A DNA stretch of 64,000 bases, from assembly GCA_026120035.1 (NCBI GenBank), contig JALRME010000010.1, positions 248,001 to 312,000 on the forward strand. The letters are read 5' to 3'. Shown piece by piece: positions 1 to 12,170 of this stretch (the first letter of the stretch is position 1; each line of letters opens with the position of its first letter). The DNA is from Coleophoma eucalyptorum (taxonomy: Eukaryota > Ascomycota > Leotiomycetes > Helotiales > Dermateaceae). The translations under genes and the position numbers were made by a program. Under the pieces are notes generated by a model that saw only the letters and a program-made list of their open reading frames with translations, was not told the DNA's origin and ran no database searches.

Positions 1-3000
1 GTGATAGAGTTAGGAAATTGTATCTGAATACTTATCAGCTCTCATCTACATCTTTGGGTAATATCAGGATTTCCAGACCACAGGACGGGAAATTGCACGC
101 AAGAATACTGTAACATCTGCAGCAGAAACTCTTCATCAGATTGACTATACTAAGACCAAGAACAACAACGCCATGGCTCTTTAAATAGATCAGTGATTAA
201 GCCGCAGTAAAAGGTAACGGCGGATAAAAGTATAATATCTAGTGGTGAAGTTAAGCAGAAGCAGAGCTAACTCTAATGCTTCATGCCTTCCTTGTGACTA
301 CTTGTTCATGGAACCCAAGCATATCGCCAGGGGCGTTGAACTTTATACTCAAGGTTATGCCTCCTAATGGTCACTTGCAGGTAGGGTAGGCTAAAGAGAG
401 ATCTTAATCGACCTTGATGACAGTGTCTTCATATGATTAGATGATTTATATCGTCAACTGATTTCGGGCTTGCTCGTGAGAATCTGCCTGTAGATTTACG
501 CCAATGCAAATCTCCAGGCTTCATTGTGCTTAATAGGCTGAGCCTGTACATCTCAAGCATAGCATTTCAATAATGAATAACCTGACCTTTATATTAGATT
601 CGAATCATAAAGTCATACAGATTATACTGATCATTGGGATTACGACCAGTAGACGAGCAGTAATCTGGTCCCGTGCACTTTCACGAACGGTGATGATTAG
701 ACACTGCCACATCACTCGCCCCTACGTGTAGATATAACTGACAGCACGTCACTACCTCTTTATAATTGCAGCCTGAAATCTTAGGGGCACAAGATCGATA
801 GGTCCATCGTAAGATATCCTGGGAGAGCACAAGAGCCTCTACAGGAACCACGCTGAAATGCATGAGGATTGCTGATCGTGTTTCGTATGCTGATGGGGAC
901 TGAGAGGAGGTGGCTATGGGATTCTGATGTATCAGAATTTTAGTGTTACAGCCTTTGGGAACAACTTTTATTGGATAGAAATGGTCACGTAGTAAAAGAC
1001 TTGAGGGCTCATTGGATCAGTGGAGTGCACAATGACGTTCTGTATGCTTCTCAATATGTTACCTGAGGTTGTCGAGATACATACATATATTGCAGTCTGC
1101 ATTGCATGTCTTGTGATGACTTGCAGAGTAAAAGCAATAAGTTATGCGTTTTGATGTGCATCTTTGCAAGATGCCAAAGATACTGCTGAGGCACAATTGT
1201 GATCTTTCCTCGCTACCCCGGAATCTCGTACGTCGCAACCGACGCTGTGTTACGCATGCTGCTTACCCCGGAGGAAGGACAGGTTGCACAAGCCTTGCTT
1301 ACGAACTGATCTAGATTTTGAAAAGTGAACAAAGAAAGCCTTGCAAGGATTCAAATTTCACAAATCATATCAACAAATAATTACAATTGGATTTGGGTGA
1401 AATCAGCATCAAATAGCCTCAATCAGTTGCCGGTCTCGGGGAAACTACATGCGGGGTGATGCATGCCTCTAGCGTCGTGAATGGTGGGAGAAAAAGTGAT
1501 AGAACAATATGACACGAAGGAATACAAGAGCCAGTTGGAGTTCATGGTAGCCACCTCGTAATGTTGGGTAGCAATCTATCGCCCCTTCGCGGGAAAATGG
1601 GAGGGTTTTCAGCGAGGGTGGTCGTGACTAGTCATGATTCGGAAATAATAGGTTCGTGGGCGGTGGATGTGTCTCGAGCCTGAAAGATATCTTGATTCTT
1701 CCAGGCCACGTGTGTTGTATGCTGTGCCTGTCCAACACTTGTCTTAGGCTCGCTGCACCGAGAATCTTCTATGAGCCTCACGTGTAACCTGAATATAGGG
1801 CAGTCACACTACTACCTGGCATTCTGATTCAGCGTGCATGGGTCTCGTATGTCGTGCCACGAACCTTAGGGCTTCGAACAGCCTATGCTCAAGAGTGAAC
1901 CTCGAAAGACAACGCAGTACAAGATCCATGTGGGCTCACGTTTGTTACGGAACCAGGCGAACGCCTGTAATGCAGGGCCTGTGGTTTTCAGGCCCTTAGA
2001 AAAGGGTGGTCACACCACATCCCACGACGAAATGAAATCCGATCGCTTTTCGCGCCTGAGACATATATTTTATGTCAGGAACGCAATGGGCAGTGTGGTT
2101 GAGTTACTTTCGACGCCAAGACGTCGAGCCCGATAGCAAAAACCTCTGGGGTCATCGAGAAATCCCGGGAATGACATCGTAAACCGTTGTCGGCTCGAGA
2201 TGGGCAAAGGAGGTTTTAATGCGTCCGCGGAATCGTCAACTTGCAGCTGCCGAGCGAGTAAGCTAGAGGTACAGCAAAGCCGTCGGGTGTAGCGTGCAAG
2301 CCGTCATCCAAACAGAAATCAAATTGACTTCAATTCGTGCATTCATATAGGATAGCCTTTCTCGGGGCCGATATGCAGTCTAAAAAGGAGTCTCAACCTT
2401 CGGCGAGAGTGAGTGGGAGAGAGAATTTGCGAGCAAAGAAGCCTCGGCGGTGCGGTCTGGTGCAGCTTCCCTTCTGAGTTTTGGCTTGGTCACCCGTCCA
2501 ATCGTCAGAAGCAAGCAAGACAAGGCATCCAGGGCAAGTCAGGAGAAGTCCGTCATTAATGCAACGATGATGGTTGTAACTCTGCGAAAACTTCTCCGCT
2601 GTCAGGATACTATGAGCGGAAGATCGACGATACTGCGGTTTACTCCGCCCAAGATACTCTCTATTTTTGACATTCGATGCAAAGTAAAATCCTTTCCTTC
2701 AGCGTGCTCCATTTCCCATTCTTGCAAGACAAATCGAGATGTGGCTGGACAGAGACTTCCTTGACCTGAAAAGGTTCGGGGCTGATTCGAGTGATGACTT
2801 CCAGACCTCTCAAGGGAAGCGCTTCTGCAGTGCCCTGCGTCCCTTCATTGGCCTGCATCGGGCCTGAAAGGTAAGCGTAACCGCAGCATGGCCAGTCAGC
2901 AAACATACAGCCCTCCAGCACATAGCACATCCACATAGCACATCTGCAACCTTCTTCCAATGCCCTCTTTTTGCAGCTGAGGGTATCTGATGCTATTCGT

Positions 3001-4402
3001 GAGGCCGATGCTGTGTACCGGTGCGGCTGGCGCGTAGAATATCTAGGGATATTGATTAGATGACGACTACGCCCGGCGGGCGAAGAGGTGCGGGTGTGCA
3101 ATGAGAAGGTAAGCCGGTCGGAGTTGGGCACCGTTGAGGCGGAACCCATCGACTTCTAAGTCTCCCTTCGTATTCTTGAAAACTGGCTGCTGGGGGGGAT
3201 TCTGGATATGGATAGGGATATGGACAACATCGCAGCTCTCACATATGATCTGTCTCAGAAGGGGCTGATTGGTATCATGTCATGCTGCAGAGGTAGACAT
3301 GCTACTGCGTGAACCGTGCGACCCAGCAAACAGGTCTGCAGATCGGCAGAAGCGGTGCTCAAGTGGGACAGAGGAGGAGTCAATAGCTAACAGCCAACAG
3401 TTAGAGAGCGAGGGCACAGGATGCAAACTCAAAGACAGACTGCAACGTCGTGAATAAAGGCATGGATAATCTTTTGATACTATGGGGTCCCGGTTTTTTC
3501 TCTGTCGACAGCGGACCGCTGCAGCACCTATCGGAGCACAATCGCTAGATCTGGGCTTTCCTTTTTTTTTTTCTTCCAACCTTTGGAAAGTCGAATCGAG
3601 AGGCTTTGTGGCTGACTGGGCTTGGCTGCTGCGCTTGGCTCCTTGGGGAGGGCGATGCGTCTGAAGAGGCTTGCTGGTATGCGGAAGGGATGGTGTGCGG
3701 CATGGCATGGTCTGTATGGTATGTCAGAGGATGGAGGGGTGAAGGGAAGGGAGAGCGAGAGTTGACGACGCCTGCTCACATCTCACTTACTACCGTGCGT
3801 TACTGAGTGAATGCCTGCCGGTGGCACACCACCACCCACCTCCACCCTCCCACACTAGTCCCTGTCCAGTCAGTACTTCGGGCTTGCAAGCAAGGGCCGC
3901 ACTGTAGACTTGGTTACCTCAAAGATCCACTTCCTCCCACGCGTGTCACTCCACTCTAAGGAAGATCACCAGTCTTCCCAGCATCGTGCTACTTCTCGCT
4001 CCTCCACAATTTCCCAGTATCTACCTATCCATTGTACATCTCCTCAGATTCCCATCGCATTTGCCACGACCCATTGCTTGGATCTCCATAGTTCCATGCT
4101 AAACCACCGAGAATCCGTCCAGCAACTAACTACTGCCCATCGAGATACCACTGCCCGTTACTTTCACGCAATTTCGCGCCCAACCAACAACACAACACAA
4201 CAACCATGGCCAACGCAATCATTCGAGTCGACGGTCGTATCTGATCCCAACCGCCCAAGAGACTGACTGAAGCACCATCGTCTTTCCCTTCAAATCGTAC
4301 CTTTTCTCTCCATACTTATTTAATCCTCCCTCACCCGTCGCTTGTGCTCGCACGCCACCATACACCGCCAGACGACCAAGTACCGGCCAGCAAAGAAGCA
4401 AG
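1..4402. other. Gene-free left flank
   Basis: I see no supportable gene in the first 4.4 kb. Open frames are short (the longest, on the minus strand near 2661-3149, has 162 codons), have compositionally odd translations, and show no domain or plausible splice partner. The last 500 bases before 4403 become pyrimidine- and ACC-rich, as expected for the promoter and 5' leader of the following gene. The stretch before that carries E-box-like CACGTG cores near 1705 and 1780. No tandem array, terminal inverted repeat or RNA gene is visible by eye. Confidence 0.6.
4206..4244 (+). promoter_or_regulatory. Upstream ORF (12 codons) with optimal start context
   Basis: An ATG at 4206 sits in the context CAACCATGG, close to an ideal eukaryotic start context, and reads MANAIIRVDGRI then TGA. 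It lies about 160 bases upstream of the main ATG at 4403, inside the pyrimidine-rich probable leader. If it is in the mRNA it should capture many scanning ribosomes and limit translation of the downstream protein. It could instead be the first exon of a longer isoform, but no good donor is obvious inside it. Confidence 0.4.
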
Positions 4403-5943
4403 ATGCATTCAACTACGCGCCGATACGATACTACCTTCAGCTCAAGTAGCAGAGGTTCAGACCACAGCGATGACTCCCGGAGCACAGCTCCTACCTCAAC
4501 ATATAGCAGACCGTCTCTACAGCATGCCGCCACCGACCGGCCGAGGTACGCCAGAGCCTTTGAAAGCTCGATTGACGATAGTCTATCACCCGCCACAACT
4601 TTCTATCCGCGCTCTTCTACCGAAACCTACGCTTCAACGGTTGCTTCTCAAGAACTTTTGTACGAGGAACCGGAGGATATAGATCCGGAATTTTACGTAC
4701 CGGAATACAGCCAGAAGGAACCGGTAGAGCACGATCTACGACCTTCAACGCCTACTGATTTCGCAGAGCTCTTCCCTTCCACGAGGAGATTGTACATCCG
4801 TCATGATGACACAACATGTGATGGAAACATGAACCTCCGGGTGGATACCGAGACAGGATCAGGATCAAAGAGGCAAAGTATACAGCTTTTCCACATGCGC
4901 ATGCATGATTTGAAATCGCGGGAATTTTCTCTTCGAAGATACTGTAGAGATTCTGGGCGAGAAGTCTGCAACTCTCGAAGGAAATATGCCAAGCCAGCCG
5001 CTGAGCGGCCTGGTATCCAGCGATCAGTGAGCAATGCGCTCGCAAGTCTACGTAGCAAGCCAGAGCTCAAGCGCACCGGCACGGGAATGTCTAACAAGAG
5101 TTCCAAGAGTGCAAAGTCTACCAGGAGACAAGATAGTGGCTACGGCTCTGATGAGGATGAATTTGATGAAGAAATTTCTTCATTTATGTCCGAAAAGAAA
5201 GCTAAGGCTGCCGCATTGATACCTACCAACACAACCCAGCTGGAGTTCTCCAACTACGCTCATATCGACGTCAAGCGACGTGGAGCCCAGGCCAAGAAGC
5301 GATACGAGTTTGAATACTGGGGCTATACCTATAACTGGAAACGTGTCACTGAAAAGGATGGTGAAGGAAAAGCTGTTTCCTATCATCTCTTCAAAGGTGA
5401 AAGCAGTAACGCCGTGGCTCACATCGTCCCGGAACTAAGGTCACCGCGCCAGATGAGAGATGAACATGACGCCGGTGGATGGGTGCCTCCGTGCTCAATG
5501 TGGATAAGCGATGAGAGCATCGTGAAAACACCTACAGATGTAGCCGAGTAAGTCAAAGTCTGAGTACTATCCTCGTCAAAGCCTAACAAGTACTCAGTGT
5601 CATTATTGCTACTGGCCTCATTGCTCTCATCGACGACTGCATCAAGCGCCATTTCCACTCGAAGCCCAAGACTGTCCACCATGTCTCTCTTCCGCTTACT
5701 CCCTTGAAGATGGAGATGGAATTCGTTGGTCCCAAAGCCATGGTTGAGCACATGTTCAAACGTCGCAACTCCGGCGGTTCAACCCAAGGAAAGGGAGTAC
5801 CAGAGGCCATCACCATTACGCTTTGCAAGTCCCGTCGAAGCCTTCTAGCTTTCTTGGGAACATCCAGTTTAGAAACCAAAACGACGTTAATGAGGCATCA
5901 CGTTTGGTGTCATCGGGTAGGAACAGAACGATGGTTCTATTAG
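4403..5943 (+). CDS. Hypothetical fungal protein, two exons
   Basis: I do not recognise the family. Exon 1 is 4403-5547 and exon 2 is 5598-5943. The 50-bp intron has donor GTAAGT and acceptor CTCAG and keeps the frame, joining codon GA|T. The predicted protein is 496 aa. The first ~270 residues are Ser/Thr/Arg-rich and probably disordered, with acidic patches and a DSGYGSDEDEFDEE stretch that could be phosphorylated. Residues ~280-420 look folded, with many aromatics (YEFEYWGYTYNWKRV, HLFKGES) and a hydrophobic run IIATGLIALI that crosses the splice junction. The start ATG has A at -3. The upstream ORF at 4206 may regulate it. The very C-terminus (after about 5820) is less certain because another intron could follow. 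Confidence 0.75.
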
Positions 5944-7220
5944 AGACATCGGAACAACTTTGCTTTTGCTTGCACAGGGTGAGGGTCAGGATCGTAGAGC
6001 ACAGCACCTGAGATTATAAAGAGCCAGGGAAGGAATATTAGGGAAAGCACTGCAAAGAACGGTTAAAGTCCTGGGTAGTTATGAAATAACATGATTGTGG
6101 GATTGGGTTGAAGGCGCAAGGTGTATCGGCGCAAGAATTCTGGTTGAGGGACGTCTTTTCCACTTTATACTGAACGCCCAGTCCATATCTAGCGATCTTC
6201 TCATTTTCTGAACATAACGTTTATTTTCTATTGATCAGCCGAAGAAGACATGCAACCGAAGCATATCTTATTTTTACGTTTCCAAGGGAAGAACTACAAA
6301 ACAATTTGAAGTCTTCCCATGGAGTTTTCCTACTCTACTTTCTATTCCTGTCTACACTTTCTCCTTCAGTGGCCCGCCGTGGGCCGCTTAGTTTTAAGTA
6401 GGTACATACATATCTTGTGAGTATACCGAAATGAACATGAATGAACGACCAGAAACGCTTTAGACCATTGAAAACTGCATATGTGAAAACAGTATCATTC
6501 CAAAACCTGGGACATAATTGGCTTCGGAATCTTTACTTGCCTTAACCCGTACCAATTGCCTGGATTTACTCTCTTACATCCGGTCACCCTTGTTGCCTCC
6601 TATCCTTCGTTCTAGCTCTTTTGGTTAGGTAGGACGATAGAAATAAATGGGTGGTTTACTATATTAGAAGGTTCCATGGTGTAGTAAGAGAGCCACCCCT
6701 GAACACGGCGCGAAATATAGACCAGGGATGATAAAAGCTACTCATGGCTTGCTACATATTGTGGTTACTGACATCTACCTAATCAATCCTATCTTTCAGC
6801 AGCTACTCTAATTTAAATTGAGGTTGGTAAGTAGCTGTTCTTAGTAATACTAATTAATAAACAATATGGTATAATCGAGGAACCTCTGAACACAAAGAGA
6901 AAAACTGGTCAGGTGGGGCTCCTGGATGGACGAAATAGTTGCCATGGTCGTGAAGAATGGAAGTGAGCGGCAGTAAATACATGCGAATGCGGTAAGTCCA
7001 AACATATTCTGTATGTAAGCTAGAATCGTCCATATCACCGATCCTTCCTTTTAACATCCCAGAGCATCCAATTTATCCCAGAACCATCTCCTGAACTCCT
7101 CAGCTGGAAATGCGTGCTAGCCCAAAATACAAGGAGAGGTGAAAGTCATACGAAAAGCCCATCTCAAAATTTCCTTATCGATTAGTTATCAAGCTCATTA
7201 TCTTATATCGATATTATAAA
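5944..7220. other. Convergent 3' intergenic region
   Basis: AT-rich spacer between the 3' ends of a plus-strand and a minus-strand gene. It contains AATAAA-like sequences (for example near 6640) and only short ORFs with no recognisable product. I see no repeat or RNA gene. Confidence 0.6.
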
Positions 7221-9936
7221 TCACCAAGCTTCTCCAGCATTTGCCAATGCTTTGTCCTGTGGAGTTGTTACAAATTGAAAATCTTCCGTGTATTGTTGTG
7301 CAAGATCATCAAATTCAGGTTGGTGCCACCCGTAATCATCCTGGTCGGTTTCCCAACGGTTGTCTTCGAAGTGTCCATCGGAGGCCAAGGGAGGATATTG
7401 CCCTCTATGGAGTTCAGAATGAGCACCAGACTGTGCCATGGAGAGTGTTGATGCAATGGGAGGAAGGTTATACTGGTCTGGTACGTTGGGGCGGGAGAAC
7501 GGTGGTAGTCCATCTGCTCGCCGATAGGGGGAATTGAGCCTGGTCAATCCATCCCCCTCGTGAGACCCTTGGCCTGAAGACTGATATCCATACTGAAAAT
7601 TGTTCTGAGACTGCAACTTGCTTCGCTCGTCTGAATCGGTGGATGGGCGAGATGAGTTGATAGGAGCCCAGCCTTTGATGGGCGGAAGAGCGGTGCCTTC
7701 AACGCCCTGCATTGCTTCACCATTTGAGCTTGCGGGATTGATTTCATGCGTGCTGCCTCGTGATCTGTCCAGTGGCTCTTCAGATTCACGGCTATCATCC
7801 TCTAGGACGCCAAACTCGTTCAGTTCTCTTTCCAATCCTCTATAATCATCCAGACCCCCTCCCTGAATAGCTGGCAACTGATGCTTGTATTGTAGCTTTC
7901 TCTCTTCATATTCTTTCATCCACTTCCGCGTCTTCAACATGTACGTCTTAGCCATGGTCGTTCGCGGTACCATTTGCTTCATGATTCTGACTGCCAATTC
8001 AGCATAGCCTCCGCTTCTATTGACAGACTCTTGTGAGGTTCGATGCATCATGCCTTCAACATCCATCCACGGGAATGAGATTGAATAAAGGCCTGTGAAA
8101 GCAGCAACCCAAAGGCAAAAACAGACCTGAGCAGATTCTGGCAGATAGCCCTCAGACTGACAGAAGGTAGCTACCTCCACAATTTCCTTTGCTGATTTGA
8201 ACAGAATCCTGGCGCTCTCATCCCAGAATCCGTCGGGAATGTCGTACTTATCCTTGGGGAAAGTTGGTTCATCGAGAGGACCTTCAGGCTTCTCGCATCG
8301 TAAAGGTACGAAGGGTACGTACTCTCTGTGCAGCATGATTAGGCAAACCAAGTAAAACAGGTACATGGATGTATAGGCACTGATGCTGCCCATCTCAATG
8401 TGGGCGGTGAGACCAAATCTGGAGAATTCGAGCGTTGGAGGGAGATCGGCTTTGAACTTTTCGAGCTGCCGGCGAAATTGATGGAATTTATTCCTCTGGT
8501 CCCATGGCGGGTATTCCTCGTTCCTCCGGCCACCCTCAAGACTCCATTTCGATACGTCACCAAAGATGTCGACTATGCGGACATACCTGTTCAATATCGC
8601 GTCGTCTGTACTGGTGACAGGATCATGAAGAAATCCTGGCTCTGCTTTCGAACCATAAAAGAATCTTGTATCGTGGCTAGGTAGCCGTACTCTCATGAGA
8701 TTCGAATCCACCATACGCATTCGAAATTTCCCAGCAGAAAGCATACGATCCATGACAAAGCAACTCCACATCGTACGTCGCTTCACCTCTTTCTCATCTT
8801 CTTGTGTAGAAGCGCATTTTGATGAGAGGCGGCCTTTTCCATCCTCGTAGGGCAATTCCAGTAATTGGGCCAGTCTGATAGCTGCTCCAATGTGTACCCA
8901 AGCTCTAGCACCTTTGGACTGGCCCCATTCATAAAGCCCTAGCATCAAAAGTGCCTGAATGCGCTCGAGTGAAGGAACTGTTAGATTGATGCCCGAGAGG
9001 CCTTCGGAATTAATTAAAGCAGTAGCGTAGTATTCGCTCGCAGCGAGGGGTTTGTTCGGTGCATTTGGTGAATGGACGGCAACCAATCCTGGGTGGAACC
9101 GAGCAGTAAGTGCGAGGACTGCTAACAACAACAACTTGCCATTCTCCTGGTCCTCACCAGCGGCAACGGGTATGTCTTTGGACGCAGTAAATTGGCGAAA
9201 TCTAGTCCTGAACGCAGCTGAGTGCAAAAAGAGCATCTCGGTAGAAAAGTGCTTCTTGAATATCGCGTAGATTTCATTCCACACATGTTCCGTCAAGACA
9301 CTGGGATCCAAAACGTCTTCTCTTGGTCGATGACTATTGCGGCGCCCAGAGTCCTCCCCCTTCCTACTCCGCTTCTTTGACTCGCCTTCCTCAGTCTTGG
9401 TCCCGGGAGTAGCTTCTGAGCGTTTTGGTGTTGATGATGTGCCAGGGTTCGGATATAAACACTCTCGACCATTTGCATCGCAAGCTTTGCAAGTTGAATC
9501 CGTTCCGGTATTCACACCTGTAATTTTAATTAGCTTGAGGCGCATGGAAAACAAAGGCTATCGTCTTACATTTGACCTTGCTTCTCCGGCATCTCTGGCA
9601 GGCTATGCTTGACCGGGCCATCTTCTTCTTCTCTTCCTGGCCACCTCTGGCAGCTGTGCCTATTGCTTCATCTGCACCATTCGCACCGTTGCTGTTCACC
9701 CCAGAGGCACCAGCTGTGCCTGGGCTCGGGGCCCCGGTCAAAACCAAACGATGGCTGCTTGGCGAGGCTGCTTGGAATTGCCGTTGGTCGGAAGGAGGGA
9801 AAGCTTCTGCGTGAGGCCTTTTCGGAGATGAAGTGCGCGCAACTTCGGTGGGAGAACCCGACTCTGCTGGATTAGAAGGCGAGAGTATCGCAGCGAGGGA
9901 ATGCTGTGGAGAGGGAATGGTGGCGGCTGGGGGCCT
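7221..9936 (-). CDS. Zn2Cys6 transcription factor with Fungal_trans domain
   Basis: Nuclear DNA-binding regulator. A 52-bp intron (9518-9569, GTAAGA..TTACAG) splits the zinc cluster. Joined, it reads C-X2-C-X6-C-X8-C-X2-C-X6-C, starting at residue 8 after the ATG at 9621, with basic residues RRSKVK between the second and third cysteines. A linker rich in K/R/E/S follows, then a ~400-residue alpha-helical middle region typical of Fungal_trans (PF04082), including ALLMLGLYEWGQSKGARAW and RRTMWSCFVMDR. The tail is Gln/Asp-rich. The 5' end is unsettled. The first in-frame ATG is 9621 (782 aa), but the frame stays open and Pro/Ser-rich upstream to a good acceptor (TCCTCCAG) before 9936, so a further 5' exon that I could not locate is likely. 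Target genes cannot be read from the sequence. The large upstream region fits a regulated gene. Confidence 0.88.
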
Positions 9937-12170
9937 CTGGAGGACCCGGAAGATCAGGAGAAAGCACTGGTATTGGGATTGGCCTTGGGTTTGGGAAGGT
10001 GAATGTCCCACAGCAAGGTTTCAATAGATGAAAGCGATGGATGGCAGCACCGGGGAGGGTTGGAAGAATAAGCAAAGATGGAAGGGTTTGTTTGCTTGCT
10101 GGCGTGCCTGTGCGACTGAGGAGATGCGCGCGATCTGTCGTGGCTCTCAATTGACGGATAAGTGCAGTTAGATCTATGAGCGATAGCTTTCTAGCAGGAC
10201 GATGGTAGTTCGTATGGCAACATCTGAAGGCGCGGGATCTGGAGAGTTACTGGGGAGCAGGACGGCGAAGGTGGAGTGAAGGAAGTGGTTGTGCTGGTGC
10301 TTGTCTCGGCTGTATGGGCAGAGAGGTGAAGTAGGTGAGCGTGAGGTACAGGCAAGAGCAGGGTAGGACTGCTGGACATGAAGCGGGAAGCAGCGGGAAA
10401 GAGCTAAGGGCACAATCAGCCGGTTCGGTTCGGGGGGTCGGGGCTTCAAGAATCAGCCGGGTTCAGGCGCATCGATCGCATCGCTTTCACTTGACGAGAA
10501 ATTGGGCAGAGATGAGAGATGAGAGATGAGAGGTGAGCGAAGAGGGAATAGGAAGCCGTAAGAGAGCTTGAATGAAAGAGAGATAGACGGGCGCGAAGAC
10601 AAATCTCTTGTCTGCCTACCACGGCCTCAGCTTGCTATCATGGCATTTCTGCTTTGGTGTCTACGCGGCTATCGCATCGCGTGCCTGATACGTTCTGTTG
10701 CCCCTGCCGTGAGGTGGTGAGTTCGGCAATAATGTCGCCGTCGTGGTTCCAGGGCAACACAGCTCGCGCGCCCCCTCTTTCCGGCGCCCTACCATGCAAA
10801 TGCACTGGGTCTGAGCACGCTCACCCTCGCCCTCACGCTGCTACGGAGAGTGGCGGCGCGAGCTGACCCAATTCTCTTTAATCTTCTCCCTTTGGAGCCC
10901 TTTGGAGCCCTTTGGAGTAGGCCGACCCGTGAAGGGATATGACATGACACCATGGCGTCTCCCGTGCCAGCATTTGATGGAAGGGAATTTGTTTGGTCGA
11001 CAGCGGACATCCGCTGAGGACGAAGGCGACGATCGCCTTCCTTGCGGTGTCGGCAGCACTTTCCCGTAGATGCCGAAACTCGTGCGCTGTGTCTGACAAA
11101 GAACGACATGTAATCGTCCCGCATTCCACACCCCATCCTACCAGACACCCGTGCTGGAGACCTGGACAGCTCCGACACCTGCTACCCTCCACCCTCCAAG
11201 ATCTCCTCGCTTTGCCCCCAAGGGACGTTGTTCAGTACCGGAGCTGTGCTTTTCGAACGCTTTTAAGCATCTCGCATGCTGACCTGAGCTGGTCTCGCCC
11301 TGCGTTACCTCGCAATCCAGCCCTCCAGCCCACTGTCCCGTGTGTGCTCTATGACAGCGTGGCGAACAACCAGCGGCATGGGAAGAAGCAAAATGCTGCA
11401 AACACAGCGCATCTTGTCTGATGCTTTCACAGCCGACGGCCCAAGACCAAAGACCACAGACCCAGGACGCAAGACTTAAGTCCAAACCCTTTCCTCGAAA
11501 GAGATTGAATGAACGCCCGTGCCGGTCGCGAAACTTCTCGAACTTCAGCTTCGGCTTCCAATCAAAGGAGCCGCCCCTCGCCTTTGCCGACGATCGGGTG
11601 AAGCAATGGTACGTACTTTCTTTCGTACAGCCAGTAGAGAGTACTTGGAACAGAGCCAGACCACAGTGGCAAGCCTTCATATGCCCCATCACTTGCGCGA
11701 GCTCATTCTCAACCAACACACTCAGAAGTCCGCCCCCTGGCTATCAATGCCTGGACCAAGCAGTGCTGTAACGAGCAACTCCACCCCCAGCGGCGGAGGG
11801 GCAAAACTGTGGCTGTGCAGATGTGGCTGCCACCATCACCATTCTGGCCTGTCGTCATTGGTCCCTTAGGTTCTTGGCGGTTGTGCTTGGCAGTTGAGAT
11901 GATCCCCTCGAAGCGCGCAAGCAAGATTCGCAAGACAAGGCACTGAAGCACTGACTGTGTTGTGTTGGTGGTAAGTTGGATTTTTGTACACAAGCGCCCG
12001 TAGGTTTGTTCTCTTACCTACAACTACTCACCCTTCTCTATTGCCATCTCTCATTCCATCTCTCATTCCATCTCCCCTCATTCTTCACCAGCAAGTGCGG
12101 ATTTGGGCAAGCTTCACTATCGCATTGTACAGCAGTTATTGCCAAGCACGACCCGCAGCCGCAATTCAGT
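9937..12170. other. Divergent promoter region, ~2.2 kb
   Basis: Long interval between the transcription factor (-) and the spartin-like gene (+). It probably includes an unlocated 5' exon and leader of the factor near 9940-10400. It has small direct repeats: GAGATGA units around 10509-10530, three copies of a 10-mer at 10888-10917, and two copies of CATCTCTCATTC around 12045-12068. ORFs up to 193 codons (minus, 11138-11719) are Cys/Ser/Gly-rich without domain features, and I do not call them. Confidence 0.55.
10888..10917. repeat. Three tandem copies of CCCTTTGGAG
   Basis: Perfect head-to-tail array of a 10-bp unit (10888-10897, 10898-10907, 10908-10917) in the divergent promoter region. It could be a slippage repeat or a clustered protein-binding site; the sequence alone does not decide. 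Confidence 0.85.

Noticed and set aside
2661..3149. 162-codon minus-strand ORF in the left flank
   Set aside because: No recognisable domain or codon pattern. Isolated in a region with no other coding signal.
11138..11719. 193-codon minus-strand ORF in the large divergent promoter
   Set aside because: Cys/Ser/Gly-rich translation without domain, opposite-strand ORFs of similar size overlap it, and no splice context supports it.
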